NCBI GenBank assembly: GCA_902805475.1
Contig: CADCSX010000008.1
Location: 1,302,001-1,366,000 of the forward strand
Length of the DNA stretch: 64,000 nucleotides
Direction: 5' to 3'
From: Entonaema liquescens
Taxonomy: Eukaryota > Ascomycota > Sordariomycetes > Xylariales > Xylariaceae
The translations under genes were made by a program, and so were the position numbers. Under the pieces are notes generated by a model. It was not told the origin of the DNA, searched no databases, and saw only the letters and a program-made list of their open reading frames with translations. This document shows positions 20,874 through 32,525 of the stretch, piece by piece. Position 1 is the first letter of the stretch; each line of letters starts with the position of its first letter.

Positions 20874-22835
20874 ATGTTTCTCACCTTTGCGTCGACGCCT
20901 TCCAGTAACCGCTCAACTCGGCGGAATCCTAGGCGGTCTAAAGTAGCACGGGCATGTAATTATTGTCGCATGCATCGGGTGCGTTGTGACATCGAATTGC
21001 CCTGTTCGCAGTGTTTGGCAAACAATATAGAATGCGTTTCCTCACCTCCAGGACAGCAACCCTCTGAGAACGCTCAAATTTCTCATGATGAGTCCATTCC
21101 TGTTCAAGAGGCACCCGAACCGTGCCCGCAACCTATTTTATCCGCTCCTACTTCATCAAAACCCGAAGGAATGGACTCAACGGTGGGCTTCATGTCTAAA
21201 ATTAATGCATTTTGCTCTAGTATCTCCCAATTATCATCTGATTCCGTAGGCGACTCACCACCACCTCCCTATCCATCCCCTGATGGACGATCGGTACTGA
21301 ATGAAAGCAACGGGCTTACTACTACGCTCTCTCAGTCACAGGTAGGAAAACTACTGGATATTTTTTGGGCGCGATGTCATCCTCTTAAGCCGGTCGTTGA
21401 CCGTACCTCTGTGGATGCGCAATTCCAAACGTTATGGGACCCTGATGATTCCGAGCCAAAGAGTAATCCAGTAGTAGATGGTATCATTGCCCTCTGCTTG
21501 AATTACCTTAATAACTCAGGCCTAAATCGTCGTCTATTGTGTTTACGCTTTGAACAAGGGGACCCTTCTCTTGCGTACTTTAAGCGTTGCTTAGCTGCTA
21601 CCAGTCAATATGCTACCTTTGCAGAGCCGTCGTTAGACTGTTTGCAGTGTTACGTTCTTATGACTTTATATCTCCTTGATGTTGGCGAACATCAACCTGC
21701 GTATAACATGATTGGATTAGCATTACGCATTGCACAGGCACTCAATCTACACCATGGGTTACAGGATTCTGACCCAAACGTTCATCTGGCTCAGCGCATT
21801 TGGTGGACAATTATTCATCTCAATTTCCGATGTGCGCGGTTGTTGGGACGCCCAGTTGGGGTACAGCTTGCTGACACAACTTGTCCGTTACCATCTATAG
21901 ATGAATTCCCCTATCATACTCGAGCAATTGCTCTTACCAGAGCTACGCTAGCTGTGACCGAAGCTCTCACTCGGTATCCAAGTCTTCAAGACGAGGATCG
22001 TATGGCTCAAATTGTGTCACGCGCAACAGCCCTTTCCACAGAAGTTTACCGGCTACACGAATGGAGAGATCAGCAGCTACGCCCGGCCCTTGGGCGTCCG
22101 CTTCATGTAGACAGTAAATGGGATAATAAGGAGGCTTATAGTTGGATTTCTTCTGTGGCCGACATGAGCCCTTCGCGAATTTTAGGAGAAGTGTTCCTTG
22201 AGCTCCAGTACTACGACGAGATTATCGGCTTACATCGACCGTTCATTTGTTTTCCGAGTGGGTTGCGAGTTCCGAGGAGCAATCCTGAGAGAGACGCTCA
22301 TGCAACAACGTCACTACAACATGCTATAGCTACAGTGGACCTCACTCATCGCATCATGTCTATTACTGATGTGCTCTGCGGACATGGCGAAATATGGCAA
22401 TGGCAGTGGAATGCCCTCCTTACCTTGATTGGTTTCCTTATGGGATACCCGTTTTGTATATATGCTCCTGCTGCTCGTCACCATGTCGAACTAGCTTTAG
22501 AGATATTCAGCGCAGCGGACCCAAGGAATTCGGTAGCCGTTCGAGCAGCAGCCGTGACTCGCTCACTCTGTGCTAAAGTAGACAATCTGGTACATATACT
22601 AAAATCCAATGGTGGACGACCAGCATCACCCGAGACGCAGAGGCAGTGCATAATGAGATGGGACAACCCAGACATGACACTCGATCTTTCACGCCCAAAT
22701 ACAGAAGAACTATGGTCATGGGTAGATACGACTGACCCTGATGCGTGGTTAACTTACACCGATGGGATTACAGGGGTTTTAGCTGATTTCCCGAATCTCC
22801 CGTTTGGAAATGAAGGTTTTTCTTCTCTTCCTTAA
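20874..22835 (+). CDS. Zn2Cys6 fungal transcription factor
   Basis: This single-exon gene encodes 653 residues. The binuclear zinc cluster is near residues 28-54 (CNYCRMHRVRCD...CSQCLANNIEC), with spacing C-x2-C-x6-C-x5-C-x2-C-x6-C, and is preceded by basic residues. A Pro/Ser-rich linker follows. The middle region (about 160-420) is a fungal-specific transcription-factor domain: the RIAQALNLHH...AQRIWWTIIHLNFRCARLLGRP stretch is its usual core. These proteins are nuclear regulators of metabolic gene sets and commonly sit inside or beside the genes they control. Its neighbours are an SDR upstream and a PDR-type ABC transporter downstream, both on the same strand. The target set is inference. 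Confidence 0.92.
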   Translation: MFLTFASTPSSNRSTRRNPRRSKVARACNYCRMHRVRCDIELPCSQCLANNIECVSSPPGQQPSENAQISHDESIPVQEAPEPCPQPILSAPTSSKPEGMDSTVGFMSKINAFCSSISQLSSDSVGDSPPPPYPSPDGRSVLNESNGLTTTLSQSQVGKLLDIFWARCHPLKPVVDRTSVDAQFQTLWDPDDSEPKSNPVVDGIIALCLNYLNNSGLNRRLLCLRFEQGDPSLAYFKRCLAATSQYATFAEPSLDCLQCYVLMTLYLLDVGEHQPAYNMIGLALRIAQALNLHHGLQDSDPNVHLAQRIWWTIIHLNFRCARLLGRPVGVQLADTTCPLPSIDEFPYHTRAIALTRATLAVTEALTRYPSLQDEDRMAQIVSRATALSTEVYRLHEWRDQQLRPALGRPLHVDSKWDNKEAYSWISSVADMSPSRILGEVFLELQYYDEIIGLHRPFICFPSGLRVPRSNPERDAHATTSLQHAIATVDLTHRIMSITDVLCGHGEIWQWQWNALLTLIGFLMGYPFCIYAPAARHHVELALEIFSAADPRNSVAVRAAAVTRSLCAKVDNLVHILKSNGGRPASPETQRQCIMRWDNPDMTLDLSRPNTEELWSWVDTTDPDAWLTYTDGITGVLADFPNLPFGNEGFSSLP

Positions 22836-23730
22836 GCTATCAGAGGTTAGATGCATGGGATGGATATCCTATGTATGGTCCATACCTTTAATCTTATTCT
22901 CACTGGACTGGTCCTCAGATTGGGTCTTGGTCGCTTAAGACCTCGCTCGGCTTGACTGCAAAGACTGGACACCGAACAATTGAACTATTCAGCTCCTAGG
23001 TGCGCCTTCAATAAATAAGACCCAAAACCAGTCCCCGCATATATCGATATCACACAAGGCCAGCCAATGGCCCACCAGCCAGCGATAAGCTGAAGGCTAT
23101 TACTGACGCATAACGCCCAGCTCATACCTATCGTCCAGTTCACAGGTATTTGGAATAGAGTGATATTCTTATACCCCCTGAAAAGGCTCTTAATCTTCAA
23201 AATTCATTCTTCGGCATGATTATAATCTTACATTCCAAGGATGTGGTGCAGTTAGCCGATGCTGTATGGTGTCTTCCAGGTTGAAAAGGGGGCAATGCCT
23301 TTCCACCATCCCGAAAAAATCCTACCCCTTCCGGTTAGCTTCCGGCGCACTATGGGTCCGCTTAGAATCCCGGAATCCTATATTTGGTATGTTTCCCCTA
23401 TTCGGAAACCATTTTGCGCCCCATATCCAGAGTGTATCCGTATTACGTCCAAAAGACATGTTTGCGAGTTATAGAATAATTGCAGAGGAAGAAGTCAAAA
23501 CTCAAATAGAAGGACTACCGAATCGGAAATATTATAATAATTAATTCCTAATGAGGTAAGCATCCCATTGATCAGCTCTACCCGAGCATCAGTTACTAAG
23601 AAGGGAAAATAAAGGACAGTTCCGAGCAATATGGAGGTGGCCCTATTAGCTTCCCGTGATATAAATGGCTCTGATACCATGGGCAGGAAGTCCTTGAGTT
23701 GTTCTGATCATCTTTTCGTTCGAAAAACAG
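22836..23730. other. Intergenic, Zn2Cys6 gene to ABC locus
   Basis: Short open frames on both strands (22985-23200, 23259-23544, 23495-23680) show no family signature. No gene is supported. Confidence 0.5.
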
Positions 23731-26700
23731 ATGGCGGTGATGGAGTTAAATCTATCTGGTCAAGATGAGCCCAGGCTCGACCATAAAGCTCTCAACAACG
23801 ACGGGAATACGATTCGCGATTTGATTAAATCGTTTTTAAGGAATAATCCCCAAAGAGGCGAGGAGAAGCAGAATGTAGTCTTTCGAAACCTTACTGTTCG
23901 GGGATCCGGAATTGGCGTAGGTAGAGATTGATCCGATTTGCTAGCGGAGTATCAGAGGAAATAGCATTACTAGAAGTTATGGGACTTATAGCTGACTTTT
24001 ATATAGCACCAGGAAGCCCCAACAGTTCCAACATCGCTGTTGTCTTTGGCTAAGAAAGCGAATCCAGCGTTGTATTTCTCGAGAGCGCCCGAGCCGACAC
24101 GCACGTTACTCCATTCCATATCTGGTATGATCCACGGCGGAGAAACATTAATGGTTATTGGGAAGCCTGGAAGTGGGTATACAACATTCTTGAAGACTCT
24201 GGTGAATATGCGGGAGAAATACCAAGCAGTTGGTGGTGAGGTTTGGTACAACGGCCGAGACGCAATGGAAATGAAATCGCTCTACCCAACAGAGTTAGCA
24301 TACGCTGGTGAGCTCCAACAGAAGAAGCTGATATTTTTTTTACTTATTCACTTGCAAGCCTGACAATTTACCAAATCATATAGGCGAAGATGATATTAAT
24401 TTTCATAGCCTTTCTGTTGGCACCACACTCCGATTTGCACTGAACGCACGAACCCCAATCGATCTTCCCAATCACTCTAAGCAGCTTGACAATGATATAC
24501 AGACCCTCCTTAACCTTTTCGATCTCACACACGTCGCCAACGTCTCTGTTGGAAATGATTATATTCGAGGTGTTAGTGGAGATCAACGACATCGTGTCAC
24601 TCTAGCTGAGACATTTATGCACGCGAGCCAGGTAAGAGACTTCACCTCAAAGCGAGCGGCACATGATTACCAACTGAAATTACTTAGTGTAATGGCTTTT
24701 GATAATCCAACCCGTGGCCTCGACTCATCCACTGCGCTTCGAATCGCTCGAATGATTCAGGAGTACACTATTCAGAGTTAATGCTGTACTGCTATGTCAC
24801 TGTACCAAGCCAGTGACTCGATAGCTAACTGTTTTGATACGGTCTTGGTTCTAAGCGAGGGCCGTGTGGTATACCTAGGACCTACTAGCGAATCGAAGCA
24901 GTACTTCCAGGACATGGGATTTGAATGCTCACCCCAAACATCACTGACAGACTTCTTAACCTCCATGTCAGGAAATCCCAAATCCCGCCATGTCCGATCC
25001 GATAATGATGGACGGCCGGTCCCGATTAGTTCGATTGACTTCGAACAACGGTATCGAGAAAGTAAGTATTTTATGTATGAGGTGTCAGATCCCCCAACTG
25101 CCAACACTCCTTCGCCGCCTCGAAAGATCTCAAGCTTCCAGTTGCCCTTTTACAGACAGATATACGAATGTACCGTTCGTCATTATCGCATTCACTTTAC
25201 CAATAGAAGCACTTGGATTGCAGAGGCCGCAGGAACAATAGCTCAAGCAATACTGCTAGGCACTCTGTTTCGAGATCAACAAGAGGTTACTAACGGGATT
25301 TATACGAGATCATCGGCATTGTTTTTCTGCGTTCTTATTATGTGCCTACAAGCCACTGCGGAGTTCGGGAACACCTTCGCGCAAAGACCAATTCTTCTTA
25401 AGCAGCGCGCACTATGCTTTTACAGGCCGAGTGCTTACGCGCTCGGTCAGATTCTTGCGGATATTCCTTGGAAAGTCATATTCATCATTTATAACTTGCC
25501 AATCTACTGGATGGTCAACTTCAAACGGGAAGCAGGCTCGTTCTTTATTTGGTTCTTCGCGTTATGGATCTCTCTTATCTCAATGGGCAATGGGAGTAAT
25601 GTTTCGCTCCATTGCTGTCTTTACTACGACTCCGACACGAGCTGTCTTGCCGGTGGGGATTTTAATGAATTCGCTTATCATTTACACTGGATTTTATATC
25701 AATCCTCCAGGTATGAAAGTATGGCTAGGCTGGCTGCGATACCTAAATGTACGTTGTCAACCCCTATTATTAAAGTGGATCATAGTGAAGAATAACTTGT
25801 CGACTAATGAATGCAGCCAATGTATTACGCTTTCGAATCAGCTATGTTGAATGAGTTCATATCAAGCGGATATCAATGTAGTACGGAAGATACAGTCCCA
25901 CGTGGACCAGATTATAACGACTCCTTGTTCCAAGTCTGCGCTGTGCAAAGCTCCATTCCCGGCAGTTTAGTACTTTTTGGGCAGAATTACTTGGAAGAAG
26001 TGTATGCTTTTTTCAAATCCAATATCTGGAGAAATATTGGAATAAATGCTGCCTTTTTTGTTTCCTTTGCTATCGGCGTTACGTACGTACCTCTTAATGG
26101 GCTTGCTTGTCAATTATTGTCAGATAAATACTGACCGGTTTAGGATCGGAATGGAAAGGTTCAAAACGCCTGTCGGTTATATGTCCACAATATTCTATAG
26201 CACAGGTGTCCTGCCGCAGAGTGTTCATGATACCTCGTCAAGTTCAGATGAAGAAAAGTCTCTAGGACAGCATGCAGAAACAAATGAGATAACTATGTTG
26301 CAGCAGGTACGGGTTACGACTAGAGAAACAATTAGAGCTTCAAAACAGCATTTCGCCTGGAAAGACCTTTGCCTGGATATACAAGTAAAAGGGGAATATC
26401 GTCGGCTCTTAAATAATGTCTCTGGTAAGGATGGTCTAATTTCAGGCTTATTATTTTCTGCTAAGTGTCTAGGGTGGTTGGAACCTGGCGCTATGACCGC
26501 TTTGATGGGTATGTCGGGTGCAGGAAAGGTGCGCGTAACAAATACATAAACTTGGCTACTTACTAATTGGGTGCCTGGCATTTAGACTACGCTATTAGAC
26601 ACGCTCGCCCAGAGGATCTCGATTGGGGTGGTAACTGGCGCGATATATCTCGATAGTGAACCCCTCCCTCGATCGATCAATCGAAGGTCTGGTTTCGTAC

Positions 26701-28383
26701 AGCAACAGGATGTCCATCTTAGCACGTCCACCGTCCGAGAGGCATTGCGCCTCTCAGCTCGACTCCGTCAGCCAGCTTCAGTCCCTATTTCTAGAAAGTA
26801 TGATTATGTCGACTCAATCATTTCCATGCTTGAAATGGAAGACATAGCAGACGCACTGATTGGTACCCCTGGTTCAGGGCTCAGCCTCGAGAAACGGAAA
26901 CGGGTGAGTATTGGGGTTGAACTTGCAGCGAAACCGGATATTCTACTCTTCTTAGATGAACCTACGTCCGGTCTAGACGGAGATTCGGCATTCTCTATCA
27001 TTACCCTGATGCGCAAGCTCTCAGACGCGGGACAGACCATTTTATGTACAATCCACCAATCCTCATTCGAGCTTATCGAGCAGTTCGACAATCTTCTACT
27101 CCTCATACCTGGAGGCAAGACGCCATACTTTGGACCCATGGGTCCGAAATGCCAGACTCTGGTCAATTATTTTGGGCAATATACACGGCCATGCGGGGCT
27201 ACGGAGAACCCGGCTGATTATGTTCTTGAACTTACGGCGAATGCTCCGGTTGACTGGTCTGAGACATGGTTACAGTCACTAGAATATTACACGGCCCAAC
27301 AGCGCTTGGGTGAGATCTTATCAGGGGCTACTAACCATGATGAGGAAGATGAACACAACACGGCCTTTGCTGCACCCCCCCTTGAACAGATCAAAGTAGT
27401 TCTTCACCGGGCCTTCTTGAACTACTCGCGGGATCCGGACTACGTTGTTGGAAAGATTCAATTGAACATCTGGATGGGTCTTATTAACGGCCTGACGTTC
27501 CTTCAGTTGTCTCACAGCATGACCGACTGCCGAAATCGCATATTCTCCATTTTCGTTGGGATCATAACAGGGCCTGTATTAACTCTACAAATTGAACCGC
27601 GCTTCATCGCACTGCGTGATCAGTTCCTTGCACGCGAAAAAGAATCCCGCGTTTACCACTGGTTAATATTCGTCTTCAGCACAATTTTAGTCGAAATACC
27701 GTTTACTCTTGTGGGTGGATTGGTCTACTGGCTCCTGTGGTATTATATGACTGGGTACTTCTATTCGTCCGAGCGCGCCGGTTACGCATTCTTGATGTAC
27801 GAACTCTACCACATATTCACCGCCAGCGTCGCGCAACTGATAGCAACAGGCTTCGTTTGGCTTATGATCAACACATTTAATGGTCCTCTTTCGCCGCCCC
27901 CGCTTACTCCCAGGGGCTGGCGATGGTTCTACAATGTGTCACCACTTTACTACTTCGTTGAAAGTCTCGCCACAAATGCCATGCATGGGCTTGAGATAGC
28001 ATACTCTGAATCAGAAATATCCGTCTTTCATGCACCAGAAAACCAGACGTGTGGCGAGTATGCTGCATCGTTTTTCGATTCGTCGTTGGCTCAGGGGTAT
28101 ATAATCGACAAGAATGCGACGGGCGACTGCGCATATTGCCCATATGCAAATGGAGATGAATATGTATGTCACTTTTCCGTTCTCGAGCATGATTACCTAT
28201 AAGACTAACGAGTTACTCAACAACATGTAGGTTAAGCAATATGATTTCGATTACAGCAACCGCGCCAACAACGTTGGTATCTTTATCGGTTTCATCTTGT
28301 TTAACTATACCGTCGCAGTTATTGCAACATATCTAATCTTTATTCACAAGTGGAAGATGCCTAAGATTTTGTCAAGAAAGTAG
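23731..28383 (+). pseudogene. PDR-type (full-size ABCG) ABC transporter, apparently inactivated
   Basis: The layout is NBD1-TMD1-NBD2-TMD2. Exons are about 23731-23916, 24007-24307, 24384-24631, 24688-25748, 25817-26082, 26144-26424, 26473-26528, 26586-28163 and 28231-28383. NBD1 has a Walker A GKPGSGYTT (Tyr where Lys is catalytic, as often degenerate in PDR NBD1), a weak signature VSGDQRHR, and a Walker B-like MAFDNPTRGLDSS. NBD2 is good: GMSGAGKTT and LSLEKRKRVSIGVELAAKP...LLFLDEPTSGLDG. Three lesions break the frame: the splice 24631/24688 leaves one base too many, an in-frame TAA lies at 24779-24781 within NBD1, and a one-base shift occurs at about 25585-25600 in TMD1. The remaining introns join in frame. 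Either this is a recent pseudogene or the assembly has errors here. The intact ancestor would be a plasma-membrane drug or metabolite exporter. Confidence 0.8.
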
Positions 28384-28824
28384 GAGATTGTTGAGGATGA
28401 GTCGGATGAATCATAAACCACTCGAGTGAAGTACATTTGAAATTCGCGGTTGCGGGGTATAGTTAAGAGAGGGCGATTTGCATTTTCGGTATTTAGTATA
28501 GACATATATTAATAGAACATTTAGAAGATAAAGAAGGCGGCTGTATTCATTAGGCAGGTAGCTTTTAGTTTCCTTTTTCCAAGCAACTTGACATTATCTT
28601 CACCCGGTCTTAAATATACTTGGCATGGTTCAAAGCATCCTGATACGTCGCTTTTACGATAGCCAATGGTAAATATCTTATGTAAAATAGACCATTGAGA
28701 AGCAAAATCACGAGACAGAGAGTAACAGTATGTCAATGTAACCCAAGCTGCCAATTTTCACGTGGATCTGATAACAACACAACACCTCATTTATTTCCAT
28801 GTAGCCAAGCACAAGCTTACTACC
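28384..28824. other. Intergenic between convergent ABC and methyltransferase genes
   Basis: AT-rich 3' flanks of both genes. The frame at 28521-28754 has no recognisable content. Confidence 0.55.
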
Positions 28825-30368
28825 CTAGTTCCTAAACCCAAGAAATTCAAATTCTAGTAATGATTGGAAAGCTCCTGCCTCAGCACCGGATGTGACACCC
28901 GCAAGCCGAAAATCTCCAGGAGTAAGTTGATGGAACAGTGACTCGAATTCGGCGATAGTGCGTTCGCGTGAGTTATGAGCTCCGAGCATAAACATATCTT
29001 CCAATCTATACCCACCCCGCCTATCAGTACATAAACAGTAATAAAAACGATTATTTATAGTAAATCGAAGGGATCGAGCAATAGCAACTTACCGAGGCAT
29101 TTTACTCGTTAAGGTGTTGAGTCTCTTGGCGGGTGGCTCTGGAGCGATTCCCTCGCTGATAAGAACCTTGGCCCCCGGTTTCAGGGCCGGAAGCAGTGAC
29201 GATAGAATTTTTACCGCTTCCTCATCTGGCCAATCGTGTAGGATATGGCGATAGATGTAAATTTCGGCTTGAATCGGTTGTGGTTCAAAGAAGTTATACT
29301 CTTCAAAGCTGATACGTGACCTCAAAGACGGATCTTTAGCAACGACACGTCGTCCCATCTCTAACGCATTGAGATTACTATCCTGGACAATAAACGTCGC
29401 ATCGGGCATTAGGGGCGCTAAGGCTAGGACTGTGTGACCGCTGGAACCGCCAATCTAAACTCCGTCAGTTTGCGAGAGAGAGACAAAAGTTCTTGGAAGA
29501 AAGGGAATGACGTACATCGACGACTTTCACCTTTCCTGCAGACCCCCACGGCCAAGCTGCGCGCAGACGATCAAAAGACCACATCGGGGTGCCGACCCTT
29601 GCTGCTAAGTACTCGTGGTAACTTTTATTCACGGCTTCATTTCTGTGTAAGTAGCTAAACAGCGACTCGTCCGTACCGTATGCTAGGTTAAATGCAGTAT
29701 CGGGAGCGTGAGCTGGATTATCACGCTTGAGCACAACTGCTTCTGGTATATTTGTCAGGACTTTTCCGAGAACTCCCGCCCCGAAACGTATAATGTGAGG
29801 CAGCCCCGGGTTCCGCATCAACGCAGCTGACGATGCAGAGTGCCGGATGATATTGGGCGACTCTTCGATGAAAAGGCCATTGGCGATGCCATATCGTACT
29901 ATTCGGGCCAAAAGGGGTTCAGGTATATCTATGGCAGTAGAGAGTTCCTTGATTGATATAGACGATCCCAGTGGTACATGTTCGTGGATTCGTAATCGAA
30001 TAATCAAGTCCAGATTCGCTGTATCTGCAGTCTATAAGGCGACCCGAAAGGCATGAGCAACGTTTTTACAGAAGATAGGCAGATATCTAACAACGTTATC
30101 AGAGCAGGAGGATACTGACAGCCCAAGTTAGGGTGAGAATGTGTTCAGTCGGGCCCTGTACTAATCGTATGAGGTCCAGAGCTGAATCTACTATTCTGTT
30201 GCGTGCTTCTCGTAATGATTTCCCTTCTGGGGTGTCTCTTTCCTGGGAAAAATCACTGGCGCTTGACTCGTTGAACGTCGGAGAAGGCAAGCCTGCCTTT
30301 TGAAGCAAGGAAGAGAGGTTTGAGACTTGGTCCGCGATGGACGACGCCAAAGTTTCGATAGAAGACAT
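28825..30368 (-). CDS. COMT-type O-methyltransferase
   Basis: Four exons (30368-30120, 30031-29516, 29454-29093, 29005-28825) give 1,308 coding nt and 435 residues. A helical dimerisation domain occupies the first ~200 residues (winged-helix part: SIKELSTAIDIPEPLLARIVRYGIANGLF). The SAM-binding VVDIGGSSGH motif is formed across the second intron. EIYIYRHILHDWPDEEAVKIL contains the catalytic His of plant and fungal COMT-like enzymes, and PGAKVLISE is motif IV. This family methylates phenolic or enol hydroxyls of secondary metabolites using S-adenosylmethionine. It is a plausible tailoring enzyme, but the distance to the NRPS (about 10 kb) leaves membership open. Confidence 0.92.
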
Positions 30369-32525
30369 AGTTATGGCAAAGATGATAGTAGTTCCTTAGG
30401 AATGTGAGCGGGACTATTGTTGAGTTAAAGGGCTCTCGAGCTTTTCCATTGGGATAATATAGGCACGGCATTTCAAAAAGGATCATCCGAGATGAAGTTC
30501 CGATACATCCCATATCATCGACTCCTATTACCTTTTAGTTCTAGTCCTATACTTGGTATGGGGACGGAATGCAAGGCAAACCACGCACAGTAATCTCACA
30601 TAAATGCAAAAGTATACATTCCCATGGACTACGTGATAACCAAGACTCTTGACCATCCGAATACCGCACCGAATGCCACACAAGGCTCTTCCTAGGGCCG
30701 TATACAGGTTCAACAGCCAAAACTAGCCTAGGTCAGGAGAAGGTAAGCACCCCCACGTATGCGCCAAGATAGCCTCAGGACCGGGACGTCCCGCACGGTG
30801 AATGTTTTATCCTTCATTTCTAGTCGATCTTCAGATATTACCCGGATATCAAGGTAGATTATGCATACAAAGCAAGGCTAAGATATCATGACATTTCCAT
30901 TAGCAGGTAATCCGGCGTCAGCAACTTGCGATGTCGTCAACAAAGAGGTGATTCCATGCGGCAATACCTCCAGGATGGCCTACAGATCACTATACCTCGC
31001 GGACTTATCTATATCACCGGAGTATACTATCTTTGCCAGATCAAGACTTCTATAGCAATCAACCCCTTAACCATGTCTTCGGCTAAGGTTAGCCTATAAT
31101 GCACGTACGGCCGCCGTGGCCGATCGGTTTCTTACTACTACTAATCATTAATTAAGCGAATCTACGCTTACACGAAATGAGATAAACTAGGTACTTAACT
31201 TAGCAAAGCAGGTGCTTTATAAGTTTTTCCCAGTATGCTGAAGAGAAACTGACTTATAGGAACCATTACGGATTATAACGTGACGCCGCCGTATGAAGTA
31301 AGGCTTGGGTCAAGAATGAACTCTCAGATGAGAGAGAAGGGTCAGATGATACTTGCGGTGTCTAATACAGGGTGGCCATATACTTTCTTTATGTAGGTAG
31401 GTACCTAGTTATGTTCCTCACAGAATAATGAAGTTTTCTCACTGGACCTCATGGCACCAAGGGTTCCTGACGAAGGGGGGTGTTAAATGAACATGAAACA
31501 GTGCAAGAAATGGTGGAAATGGAATATATATCCGAAACTTAGAATGGGTAGCAACCGTAGTAGATGACTTAGCAGCGCGCCAAAAACCGGCACTAGGTTG
31601 CCACATCGTATCCTATTGGCGACATGCACGACCATTTTCTAAGGTGACTCGGAGGTGAATCTAGGAAGGTTGGAGGTATACGCGTATTCCTGGCTCAAAT
31701 CGGGGTCGCGCCTAATTTTCTCTACGGTGTTATGTGTCTTGGGTAACATTTTATGTCACCCCTTGGCTGTGCCACAGCACTATCGGTAAGCCATCCTCGT
31801 TAGGCCTCGGAGGTAAAGAGCTTCTAGTATTTAAATCAGGAGGATATAGGTATCTAAGATGTTGTGCTTGTTTAACTTAACTTAAGGGTTTTATACCAAC
31901 CCGAGCCATTCTTACGGATGAGGCTTATTACCTAGTGCTGTCCCCGTATACTCAACTTCCCGCCTCCTATATGTTGCTGCGCATTAATTAAGGAAATACC
32001 CTAACAATTTGGCTACCGCACTAGATTTCGGATGCAAAAAAGAGGCCATTCTGACCCTTATCGGCTTTTGGAAAATATCAAGATTTTAAACAATAGGTAC
32101 ATCAAACTACGTGAGAAGTATACCTATTCGGTAATAGCTTGGAAAAGTCCTGAATTGCTACCCAATTTCTTAATCAGGCAGTGCGCAGCACCCTTTAGGG
32201 GGCGGGAAGCCGAGTATGCGGAGATAGCACCAATAGTCAACGGGTTGTGTAGCGTAGAAAAGCTTGCTTCCACGTAGTCTACCGATGTGTTAGGTATACA
32301 ATTGGGTTTTTTCTTTTATTTTATTTTTTGGCTGAACCCCTAATTCCCCTCGTACTTCGACATGTTATGGCTTTGACTGTTTTATCTCAAATACCTACCT
32401 ACCCTAACTCGTCTAATCCAGCTACAATACTGCTCACATTCAGCTATACCTGGATAGCCTCTGGATTAATTTTATAAATTACTTAGCCTCTACACCTGGG
32501 TATCTCATCTAGTGCCTGTACTTAT
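30369..32525. other. Gene-poor intergenic region
   Basis: The 2.1-kb region has several TAGGTAGGTACCTA-type motifs (near 31395-31410) and a T-rich stretch at about 32306-32330. Open frames at 30528-30713 and 32032-32277 have no recognisable content. Confidence 0.5.
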
